NCBI RefSeq assembly: GCF_026239735.1
Contig: NZ_JAPIVT010000003.1
Coordinates: 248,001 to 312,000 of the forward strand
Length of the DNA stretch: 64,000 bases
Origin: Pedobacter sp. MC2016-05
Lineage (GTDB): Bacteria > Bacteroidota > Bacteroidia > Sphingobacteriales > Sphingobacteriaceae
Direction of reading: 5' to 3'
Numbering within the stretch: position 1 is the first letter of the stretch; every line of letters begins with the position of its first letter. The notes beneath the pieces are model-generated. The model made no database searches and was not told the DNA's origin. It saw only the letters and a program-made list of their open reading frames with translations. Both the position numbers and the translations under genes were made by a program. Below, piece by piece: positions 46,763 through 54,448 of this stretch.

Positions 46763-48055
46763 ATGCCTCATCCCAAAACTTACAGGATTCTTTCTTTAGA
46801 TGGAGGCGGATCCTGGGCGCTTATTCAAGTAAAATGTTTAAGAAAGCTCTTTGCAGAAACTTTTAATAATCCTGATCCAACAGGGCATGAGGTATTGTCA
46901 AAATTCGATTTGGTGGCTGCCAATAGTGGCGGGAGCCTCGTTGCCGCCGCTATGGCCGAGAACCTTCGTTTATCAGAAATTGAAAAGATTTTTGGCGATG
47001 AACAATTGAGGAGTAAGGTATTTTCCAGATTAAGTTTTTTTGAAAAAAGTTTGCTTTCCAGCGTAGCTCGAATTTTCAAAATAGGTGCAAAATATGCTAC
47101 AAAACGAAAATATCAAGCCTTAAAAGATATTCTCCCAAAAATATCACAAATTGATCTGATGCACATTCCACAACATGTTGCGGTTAACGGAGATATCAAA
47201 ACTCAGTTTTTAATTATCGGATACGATTACTATCGTAACCGGGCAGAAATGTTTCGAACAGATTGCGATAGCTTGGCATCTACATCGGTAATAGAGCGGA
47301 AACTTAAAAATTTGCCTGCTACTGCCAAAACGCCTTCAGATTGTTTAGTGAGTTTGGTTGAGGCCATTCACGCTTCGAGTACGGCACCCGTTAATTACTT
47401 TAACGAACCTGCGGCGTTCAAAGTAAATAATAAGCTCAAATTTTATTGGGATGGCGGCGTAACAGGTAATAATAATCCAGTTTTAGCAGCCGTTACTGAG
47501 GCCATTTGCAACCGCGAGCAGTATCAAATTGAGCACATTCAAGTTCTTTCAATAGGTACGGGATCGGTTTCGCAACTGCAATACGATGAAGAAATTCCTG
47601 TGCGTTACGATGAATTGAAAGCGAAACACGAAGCGCCTGGTTTGATCAAGGATATCCAAAAAATGGGAACCAGTATTTTGAACGATCCGCCTGATACAGC
47701 AGCTTTTATAGCTTACATGATTTTGAATTCATCGATGCCTGCAAAACCTATAGATTTTATCAGAATGAATCCTGTATTGCGCCCTATGATGGTTAATGAT
47801 ACAGCTGGTAAACATTGGGATTTGCCCGTAGGTATAAACAAAGATGAATATGTGGCGCTAAATGCCACTGATATGGATGCTGTTGAAGATAAGGAAGTAT
47901 CTTTAATCATTAAATTGTGCGAGAATTGGTTGGGCAATTCAGGCGTTCCAAACCAGGCTATTCGCAGCGACATTGCGCTAAATTGTTTAATTGGCCATGC
48001 TGATTTTAACGCTGCCAAGGCTGATTTTAAAAGCTGGTTTACACTTACCAACTAA
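46763..48055 (+). CDS. Patatin-like phospholipase
   Basis: 430 residues from the ATG at 46763; an in-frame TTG at 46754 is not needed. The oxyanion glycine loop LSLDGGGSWALIQ lies at 11-23. The nucleophile is Ser55 in AANSGGS; the usual GxSxG has Ala in place of the first Gly. The catalytic Asp230 is in WDGGVTGNNNP, with HASSTAPVNYF before it. No signal peptide, so a cytoplasmic lipid acyl hydrolase is expected. There are no effector or signalling genes next to it that would suggest a CBASS-type system; it stands alone before tyrS. Confidence 0.87.
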   Translation: MPHPKTYRILSLDGGGSWALIQVKCLRKLFAETFNNPDPTGHEVLSKFDLVAANSGGSLVAAAMAENLRLSEIEKIFGDEQLRSKVFSRLSFFEKSLLSSVARIFKIGAKYATKRKYQALKDILPKISQIDLMHIPQHVAVNGDIKTQFLIIGYDYYRNRAEMFRTDCDSLASTSVIERKLKNLPATAKTPSDCLVSLVEAIHASSTAPVNYFNEPAAFKVNNKLKFYWDGGVTGNNNPVLAAVTEAICNREQYQIEHIQVLSIGTGSVSQLQYDEEIPVRYDELKAKHEAPGLIKDIQKMGTSILNDPPDTAAFIAYMILNSSMPAKPIDFIRMNPVLRPMMVNDTAGKHWDLPVGINKDEYVALNATDMDAVEDKEVSLIIKLCENWLGNSGVPNQAIRSDIALNCLIGHADFNAAKADFKSWFTLTN

Positions 48056-48088
48056 TTTGCTTTAAACTAAGCTAAAATTTTATCTTTG
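48056..48088 (+). promoter_or_regulatory. Consensus promoter of tyrS
   Basis: TTTG (48056-48059), 21-nt spacer, TATCTTTG (48081-48088): a full match to the Bacteroidetes consensus, 28 nt before the tyrS ATG and overlapping the patatin stop region. Confidence 0.7.
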
Positions 48089-48116
48089 CACGCACAATTA
48101 TAAACGTGTTTGTACA

Positions 48117-49403
48117 ATGACGAATTTTGTTGAAGAATTAAGGTGGCGTGGCATGCTGCATGATATTATGCCGAATACTGAAGAAAAGTTAAACGAAGGT
48201 ATGACTTCTGGTTATATCGGATTTGACCCAACTGCAGATTCTTTACATGTTGGCCATCTCACTCAAATCATGACTTTAATTCATTTCCAGAAAGCTGGTC
48301 ATAAGCCTTATGCTTTAGTTGGTGGTGCTACAGGAATGGTGGGCGATCCATCAGGAAAATCTGATGAGCGTAATTTGCAAACACCGGAGATGATTGAACA
48401 CAACCTGAAAGGGATGAAGAAGCAATTGGCTAAATTCTTAACCTTTGAGGATGGTGGCAATGGTGCCGTGATGGTAAACAACGCCGATTGGTTTAAGGAT
48501 ATGAATCTTTTCACCTTCATTAGAGACGTTGGTAAACATATTACCGTTAACTATATGATGGCAAAGGATAGCGTAAAAAGACGCTTAGAAGGTGATTCTG
48601 GATTGTCATTTACCGAATTTTGCTACCAGTTGATTCAGGGATACGATTTTTATCATTTATGGAAAAACGAAAACTGTTTGGTTCAAATGGGTGGATCAGA
48701 CCAGTGGGGAAATATTGTTACCGGAACAGAACTGATTAGAAGAAAAGATGCTGGAACAGCTTATGCGATTACTACGCAATTAATTAAAAAAGCCGACGGA
48801 ACAAAATTCGGTAAAACCGAAAGTGGTGCGGTTTGGTTAGATCCCGAAAAAACTTCTCCATATAAATTTTATCAGTTTTGGTTAAATGCATCAGATGATG
48901 ATGTTAAAAAATGGATCAGAATATTTACGCTAAAAACCAAAACCGAAATCGAAGCTTTAGAGGCTGAACATGATACAGCACCGCACTTGCGAATTTTGCA
49001 AAAAGCGTTGGCTGAAGACATCACCGTTAAAACGCACTCGGTAGAAGCGTTAGAAACAGCAATCAAAACTTCCGAATTTTTATTCGGAAACGGATCTCTT
49101 GAATTTTTGAAAACCCTTTCGGAAAGACAAGTATTAGAGATGTTCGAGGGAATTCCTCAATTCAAAATTTCGAAAGCAGAACTGGCTAATGGAATAGATG
49201 CTGCTACATTACTGGCTGAGAAAGCTTCCGTATTTCCTTCAAAAGGAGAAACCAAAAAGTTGATTCAAGGTGGCGGTGTTTCGGTAAATAAAGAAAAGGT
49301 TGGTGAAGCAACACAGATCTTCAATGCCGATCATTTGATTAATGATCAATTCATCGTTGTTCAGAAAGGTAAGAAAAACTATTTCCTGCTGATCGCGGAA
49401 TAA
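48117..49403 (+). CDS. tyrS: Tyrosyl-tRNA synthetase
   Basis: 428 residues, class I. The HIGH motif appears as HVGHL (44-48) after GFDPTADSL. The tyrosine-binding GYDFYHLW and [10 protein letters not shown] lie at about 179-205, and the KMSKS-like motif is KFGKTES (about 229-235). A C-terminal S4 RNA-binding domain ends the protein (about 365-428, [20 protein letters not shown]). No T-box-like leader is seen; it has its own consensus promoter and terminator. Confidence 0.97.
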   Translation: MTNFVEELRWRGMLHDIMPNTEEKLNEGMTSGYIGFDPTADSLHVGHLTQIMTLIHFQKAGHKPYALVGGATGMVGDPSGKSDERNLQTPEMIEHNLKGMKKQLAKFLTFEDGGNGAVMVNNADWFKDMNLFTFIRDVGKHITVNYMMAKDSVKRRLEGDSGLSFTEFCYQLIQGYDFYHLWKNENCLVQMGGSDQWGNIVTGTELIRRKDAGTAYAITTQLIKKADGTKFGKTESGAVWLDPEKTSPYKFYQFWLNASDDDVKKWIRIFTLKTKTEIEALEAEHDTAPHLRILQKALAEDITVKTHSVEALETAIKTSEFLFGNGSLEFLKTLSERQVLEMFEGIPQFKISKAELANGIDAATLLAEKASVFPSKGETKKLIQGGGVSVNKEKVGEATQIFNADHLINDQFIVVQKGKKNYFLLIAE

Positions 49404-49426
49404 GATTCAGTAAAATATTTTGTTTC

Positions 49427-49459
49427 AAAAAGTCTTAGATCATTCTAGGACTTTTTTTT
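49427..49459 (+). terminator. Intrinsic terminator of tyrS
   Basis: AAAAAGTCTTAGA, loop TCAT, TCTAGGACTTTTT with one G-T pair, ending in an eight-T run. Confidence 0.88.
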
Positions 49460-49488
49460 GAGGCTTTTTTATTACCAGACAAAATGCA

Positions 49489-49496
49489 TATATTTG
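49489..49496 (+). promoter_or_regulatory. -7 box of the toxin-antitoxin operon
   Basis: TATATTTG matches TAnnTTTG and ends 16 nt before the antitoxin ATG at 49513, which implies a very short leader. No TTG at the normal distance. Confidence 0.5.
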
Positions 49497-49512
49497 GGTA
49501 AGATTGTCGGTT

Positions 49513-49992
49513 ATGAAAAGGAAAGTTGAAGAGTCAAAAGTTGTTGAAGAGCGAATAATAGCTTACGGAAACGTCATGCATACACCTATGGTGGCCATGA
49601 TGGGTAATTCCTTCGCCAATTATTCTGATTATGATTTGCTTAAACTCGCCCGTAAAGGGATTGCCAAAAAATCAATAACTGCTCTAGCAAAACAGATTTC
49701 TTTAACGATAGAAGAAATTGCAGCAGTATTACACATTTCGGATAGAACTTTACAACGGTATACGCCAGATACATTGGTTAAAACGGAGTATGCCGATCGG
49801 GCCATTGAACTTGCAAGGTTATACGAAAGGGGCATTGAGGTTTTAGGTAGTGCCAAAGCATTTAACAGTTGGATAAAATCTCCCAATTATGCATTAGGTG
49901 GCGAAATTCCTTTTGATCTTTTAGATACACATATTGGTTTCACCATCGTATCAGACATTTTAGGCCGAATCGAGCACGGGATATTTAGTTAA
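49513..49992 (+). CDS. Antitoxin, Xre/MbcA/ParS family (DUF2384)
   Basis: 159 residues from the ATG at 49513 (MKRKVEES). An N-terminal helix-turn-helix region (about 60-85, LTIEEIAAVLHISDRTLQRY) is followed by the C-terminal toxin-binding domain typical of ParS/MbcA (about 100-159, ARLYERGIEVLGSAKAFNSW, then FDLLDTHIGFTIVSDILGRI). It binds and neutralises the RES toxin and probably represses its own promoter. Its stop overlaps the toxin start by one base (TAATG). Confidence 0.92.
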   Translation: MKRKVEESKVVEERIIAYGNVMHTPMVAMMGNSFANYSDYDLLKLARKGIAKKSITALAKQISLTIEEIAAVLHISDRTLQRYTPDTLVKTEYADRAIELARLYERGIEVLGSAKAFNSWIKSPNYALGGEIPFDLLDTHIGFTIVSDILGRIEHGIFS

Positions 49993-50447
49993 TGTTAATC
50001 TATAGAATTTCATCTTCAAAATATATTGAAGATTTAAGTGGCGCTGGTGCTAAACAATACGGCGGCCGGTGGAATAATAAAGGAACAGCTGTTGTGTATT
50101 TGGCGGAAAGCAGAGCCATGGCAGTAATGGAAGTACTAGTGCATTTAAGTCCAGAGCAAGTAGACCGCCCTTTTGTTCTTGCTACATTTGATGTACCAGA
50201 TGATAAAATATATGACATCAGCATTTTTGATTTGCCTGAGGATTGGAGAGATCCTCAGACAGCGGATGAACTAAAAAAAATAGGCGATAAGTTTGTTCGC
50301 GATGGAATTTATCTGTTGATGAAGGTTCCATCCATTATACTTGAGGAAGAATTTAATTTTATTATCAATCCTCACCATCCAGATAGTAAAAAAATTAATC
50401 TTGTAAACAGAAGAGACTTCGTTTTTGATAAAAGATTTAAAACTTAG
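49992..50447 (+). CDS. Toxin, RES domain
   Basis: 151 residues covering a complete RES domain: YRISSSKY at the start, QYGGRWNNKGTAVVYLAES (22-40), AMAVMEVLVHL (42-52) and VPSIILEEEFNFIINP (112-127), which carry the Arg, Glu and Ser that name the family. Characterised RES toxins degrade NAD+ or ADP-ribosylate targets such as Prs; which applies here is unknown. It is translationally coupled to the antitoxin. Its stop codon abuts, with no spacer, the stop of the convergent LuxE-like gene. Confidence 0.93.
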   Translation: MLIYRISSSKYIEDLSGAGAKQYGGRWNNKGTAVVYLAESRAMAVMEVLVHLSPEQVDRPFVLATFDVPDDKIYDISIFDLPEDWRDPQTADELKKIGDKFVRDGIYLLMKVPSIILEEEFNFIINPHHPDSKKINLVNRRDFVFDKRFKT

Positions 50448-51428
50448 TTACTGCACCAACAAATTACAACCTCTAATATCGGCATTATCAAACCTACCTA
50501 AAACTTCAAAACTGCCATCGCTGTTGACTCTGCCTAAATCCTGCGTAGCAATAAAAGAGCATGAATTTATATTTGCTAAATCGATTACATTAATGCCACC
50601 GGTTTTTCCGTTTTTTACTAACGATAATGGGTCATTCGTATCACGAATCAAAACTTTCATCCACTTGGGGCAGTTGAAAACCCCATCACCTAAAGAATAA
50701 GCCTGAGAGAGCAATTCCGTCATTCCGTATTCGCTATGGATGGTGGATACGCCAAAACCTTGAGTCAATTGTGCATGCAACTCTTCCCGAACCATTTCTT
50801 TGCGTTTTCCTTTCATTCCACCGGTTTCCATTACAATTAAATCAGGGAAATCGATATCGAAATTTTCAATAAAATCAAGTAGGGCATAGGTTACGCCAAT
50901 TAAAACAGTTGGTTGGTTATTCGTTTTAAGGGCAAGCAAAGTTTGGTACAAATCATCATGATTATAAAGGAAATAACCGCTTTCAAGATGATTGCTTTTT
51001 TCGATTAAATCGTTAACCATATAAATTAAAGAAGAGCCCGACCGCTGTTGGTAGGAGGGAAGCAAGGCTAAAAAACAATAATTGCGAATGTTTCCGTAAA
51101 ATTGATCAAAAGCTTGTAGATAGCTTTGCTCGTAAAGTTTTACATTGGTTACGTGATGACTGCTTTGAATCATTCCAGTGGTGCCCGAACTGCTAAAGGT
51201 GATTTCAACAGGAAGTTGACTGCTTAAAATACTGTGCGTTTTAAAAAAGCTGATGGGAAGAAAGGGAATTTCTTCCAGGCGCTTTACTTCCGCCACATCA
51301 ACTTTTAAATGATGAACGTATTGCCTGTAAATTTCACAATGCGTAACCTGGTGGTTAAAAACGGACAAAGCATGAGCACTAAACTCATCATCATTGTGTA
51401 TTGAAAAGATATCTTCAGTAAGCAGCAT
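50448..51428 (-). CDS. LuxE-like acyl-protein synthetase (ANL superfamily)
   Basis: 326 residues from the ATG at 51428; a GTG one codon earlier is possible. The phosphate loop TFSSSGTTGMIQSSH lies at about 77-91. IHSEYGMTELLSQAYS is at about 232-247 and DLGRVNSDGSFEVLGR near 295-310: the adenylation-enzyme motifs, in the order of LuxE acyl-protein synthetases. LuxE activates a fatty acid and passes it to a reductase, but no luxC or luxD partner is present, so another acyl acceptor is likely. TACTTTTG on the minus strand (51436-51443) suggests a near-leaderless transcript. The small membrane protein at 51451 is encoded just upstream on the same strand. Confidence 0.8.
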   Translation of the reverse strand: MLLTEDIFSIHNDDEFSAHALSVFNHQVTHCEIYRQYVHHLKVDVAEVKRLEEIPFLPISFFKTHSILSSQLPVEITFSSSGTTGMIQSSHHVTNVKLYEQSYLQAFDQFYGNIRNYCFLALLPSYQQRSGSSLIYMVNDLIEKSNHLESGYFLYNHDDLYQTLLALKTNNQPTVLIGVTYALLDFIENFDIDFPDLIVMETGGMKGKRKEMVREELHAQLTQGFGVSTIHSEYGMTELLSQAYSLGDGVFNCPKWMKVLIRDTNDPLSLVKNGKTGGINVIDLANINSCSFIATQDLGRVNSDGSFEVLGRFDNADIRGCNLLVQ

Positions 51429-51450
51429 CACCCTGCAAAAGTACGAAGCA

Positions 51451-51810
51451 TTATGCTAACTTCTCGTCAGTTTTTTTAGCAAGCATGGCCATTCTAAAAT
51501 GATAGCCACAAAAACCGCTGATGCCGGCAACCAATCCGCTTAATATTCCGGTAACTAATAGTAGCGCCCACCAAATTTTAATTCCTGTCATTACTGCAAC
51601 GCGACCCGCCAAAACGTTGTCGTTAGGTAAACTTTTAAATAAAGCATAGCCAATCCACAGTAAAAAAATGGCAAAGAAAGATTGCCAGAAGGCAATCTTA
51701 GCTGTTTTACCGATAATGCCACAGGTGGCAAACGCAACTACAATAATTACCCACCAAGGCGCAATCATTTGAAGTAAAAAACAAATTATGACGATAACGA
51801 TAAATACCAT
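51451..51810 (-). CDS. Small integral membrane protein, function unknown
   Basis: 119 residues with four predicted membrane segments: about 1-20 (VFIVIVIICFLLQMIAPWW), 20-35 (VVAFATCGIIGKTAK), 39-55 (FWQSFFAIFLLWIGYAL) and 78-98 (ALLLVTGILSGLVAGISGF). It ends in a short charged tail (KKTDEKLA). No family is recognised. It lies 6 nt downstream of the penicillin acylase gene, so the two are probably co-transcribed. Confidence 0.75.
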   Translation of the reverse strand: MVFIVIVIICFLLQMIAPWWVIIVVAFATCGIIGKTAKIAFWQSFFAIFLLWIGYALFKSLPNDNVLAGRVAVMTGIKIWWALLLVTGILSGLVAGISGFCGYHFRMAMLAKKTDEKLA

Positions 51811-51816
51811 TTTAAA

Positions 51817-54246
51817 CTATTTTGAAATTTTTAAACGAGAGATTATTTTTCCGGATTTATCATCAGGAGTTTGCATGTAAAACAAGTCATACAGCTGACC
51901 ACTTGCCCAGGTATCCACCATATTATCATAAAATTTACTGCCCGGATTTCCAGATTGACCGCCTGGGTAAACACCATGACCTTTTGGCGTTTTACCTAGT
52001 TCAATCACCATCCTCCATGATGGTCCGTTGGTTTCACTGATGGCATTAATGGTGCTTTTTGCTCCACCAATTTGGAGAATTTTAGAGCCGAAACCTGGAA
52101 TTTTCGCAAGGTGTGGTACATTCGTTTGCTTTACATTGCTCCATCGCCAATCTTTATTTATCGGGCCAAAACGGCGTTCTAAACTATCGCAACTGTATTT
52201 GAAAGCTTCGTTTACCAAATCAGGAAGTGTTTCTTTTTGCTTGGTGTTGATGTTGTCATACCACTTGGCATTTGGTTCTTTCAAGATCATTTCCACGGTA
52301 CGGTCTCTCGAAGGATAACGCATCGGAATGCCTTTCACTACAAATTCATCATTCCAGATATTGAAAGCTAAACGCTTGGTCCAGATTTCAAAAACGCTGG
52401 CTGCAATTTCATCCGCATCGTAACGTTTGCTCCACTTGTTTATATAGCTCAAGGCTTCTTTTTGTGTCGCATTTAAACTTTCTGGGTTTAACAACGGTAC
52501 GACTGCCGGCAGAACGTTTTGAGCCAAAATGCTGTAGTTATCGGTTTGCATTAGCCTAATGCTGTCCATCGTTGCTTTGCTCATGGCACCTAAGCGATCA
52601 TTAATTCTCTTTCCTCTTTCGTAGGGCGCAAATTCCCAATTGATGTAATAAGGGTAAGTTGGGTCGGTTGAGGATTGATTTGCCGAACTTACGAAGCCAC
52701 GTGGTGGGTTTTTGACTGTTGGGTTTTGAGCCGCTGGAATCCATCCCTGCCAATCATAAGCCGGATCGGTTCCATTTAAAATAAACTTACCTTGTTCTTT
52801 CCATTTTAGTGGAAATTTTCCATTTGGTGTAATGGCGATATCGTTATCTATACTGGCGAACACAAAATTTTGAGCTGGTGCGGTATAAAATGTGAGTGCC
52901 TTGCGGTAATCGTTATAGTTACTTCCTCGATTCAGATAATAAAAAGTCATTAACTCGTTTGACCGATCGTGTGCAATCCATCTCAATGCATCTCCAACGG
53001 GCACGTTATCGGCTCTGCCATATTTAGGTTTTTGAAAGTAAACTACAGGACCATGGTGCGTATAGTAAACCGTATCGATTTCATCTTTGCTTCCACGGAT
53101 TTTGATGTTTTCTAAACGCCTGGTTGTTTTGTTCCATTTGTTATTGTACCAATATTCATTGTGAGATGAATCCTTGAATTTAATCTGATAGAAATCCAGC
53201 ACATCGGCAGCAACATTGGTTACGCCCCAGGCAATTTTTTGGTTAAAACCTATAATTACTCCTGGTGCACCAGGTAAAGAAACGCCATAGGTATTTACCC
53301 CAGGTGCATGTAGCTGAATCTGGTACCAGATAGATGGAAGCGTTAAATCCAAGTGTGGATCATTGGCTAGAATTGGATATCCAGAAGCCGTTTTCGAGCC
53401 AGAAAGTGCCCAATTGTTACTTCCAATACCTTCAATTTTTTCTTTTGTTTTTACATCGCCCGTGGTGGCATCGCTAAAGCTTTGAGGCGTTTTTGGAGTT
53501 GTTAAAGGGGTGAAATCCCACTTGCTACCCACGGGAATGATTGGGTCTTCTTTAAAAGGATAATCAGGAAAAAGATCTTTAGTGACTTCAGGTCCAAATT
53601 TTTTCAGAATGTTAGTCATGTAAAACTCGTCGGAACCCATTGCCAAAACGGCCGACATTTGTTTCAATAACAGGGCGCACTTAATAGGCGTCCAGTTTTC
53701 AGGTTTAAAATCCAGTAACTTATATTCCAGCGGGTAATTAGAATGAGAAAGCGTTTTGATATAAGCATTGATGCCTTCGGTATATGCTAAAATCATTTCT
53801 TTGGCTTTTGGGTCGGCCATCATTCCTTTTAGCGAATGTTCAGCGCCATAAACCATGCCCATTCTACGTTGGTAACGATCAACTTCAATTGCTTTTTCTC
53901 CAACCACTTCACTAATTCTTCCTGCGGCAAAACGCGTTTGAAAATCCATTTGCCAAAGGCGATGCATGGCTGTTACGTAACCTTGTGCCAAATAAAGATC
54001 GTGATCGTTTTGGGCGAAAATATGAGGGATCATTCTGTCATCAAAAACGATTTCGATTTTATCAATTGCGCCTTTAATTTTTGCTTTATGATTAAAAATA
54101 AAATGATTGTTTTCAGCATTTTGCCAAAACCCCATAAAAGGGTTCAGAAATTTCAGCAGCGGCGGATTTTGGCCAATTTTCGTATTAAATAAAAAGGCGA
54201 GTGTTATGGGAATTATTACACAGAATAGAGCTTTAATTTTATTCAT
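51817..54246 (-). CDS. Penicillin acylase family N-terminal-nucleophile hydrolase
   Basis: 809 residues. An N-terminal hydrophobic segment (about 5-21) serves as signal or anchor. The alpha-chain region (about 60-200) includes IPHIFAQNDHDLYLAQGYVT. The self-cleavage site is GIGSNNWALSG, with Ser276 as the new N-terminal nucleophile of the beta chain. The beta chain has ANDPHLDLTLPSIWYQIQLH and ends with GQSGNPGSKFYDNM. The family cleaves amide bonds of penicillins, acyl-homoserine lactones and similar amides; here the natural substrate is unknown. Quorum quenching or peptide/amide scavenging is possible. First gene of a minus-strand pair. Confidence 0.92.
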   Translation of the reverse strand: MNKIKALFCVIIPITLAFLFNTKIGQNPPLLKFLNPFMGFWQNAENNHFIFNHKAKIKGAIDKIEIVFDDRMIPHIFAQNDHDLYLAQGYVTAMHRLWQMDFQTRFAAGRISEVVGEKAIEVDRYQRRMGMVYGAEHSLKGMMADPKAKEMILAYTEGINAYIKTLSHSNYPLEYKLLDFKPENWTPIKCALLLKQMSAVLAMGSDEFYMTNILKKFGPEVTKDLFPDYPFKEDPIIPVGSKWDFTPLTTPKTPQSFSDATTGDVKTKEKIEGIGSNNWALSGSKTASGYPILANDPHLDLTLPSIWYQIQLHAPGVNTYGVSLPGAPGVIIGFNQKIAWGVTNVAADVLDFYQIKFKDSSHNEYWYNNKWNKTTRRLENIKIRGSKDEIDTVYYTHHGPVVYFQKPKYGRADNVPVGDALRWIAHDRSNELMTFYYLNRGSNYNDYRKALTFYTAPAQNFVFASIDNDIAITPNGKFPLKWKEQGKFILNGTDPAYDWQGWIPAAQNPTVKNPPRGFVSSANQSSTDPTYPYYINWEFAPYERGKRINDRLGAMSKATMDSIRLMQTDNYSILAQNVLPAVVPLLNPESLNATQKEALSYINKWSKRYDADEIAASVFEIWTKRLAFNIWNDEFVVKGIPMRYPSRDRTVEMILKEPNAKWYDNINTKQKETLPDLVNEAFKYSCDSLERRFGPINKDWRWSNVKQTNVPHLAKIPGFGSKILQIGGAKSTINAISETNGPSWRMVIELGKTPKGHGVYPGGQSGNPGSKFYDNMVDTWASGQLYDLFYMQTPDDKSGKIISRLKISK

Positions 54247-54448
54247 AAATAATGGTTAGCTGAAAACTATCAGGTGACTAAGATAAAGTAAAATGGTGAT
54301 TTTAATTGAATGAAAATACAACAAACTGATTATCAATCCAAATTATAAAATGAATCGAAATTATTATGCAAACATAATTTGTTTAATTCAAAAAAAGCAT
54401 TTAAGTTTATCCTAACTAATAATACAACTAACCAAATTTTAATCATTT

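Noticed and set aside
46763..48055. Patatin-like protein as effector of an anti-phage signalling system
   Set aside because: No nucleotidyltransferase, TIR, HORMA or similar gene is adjacent; neighbours are AcpH-like and tyrS.
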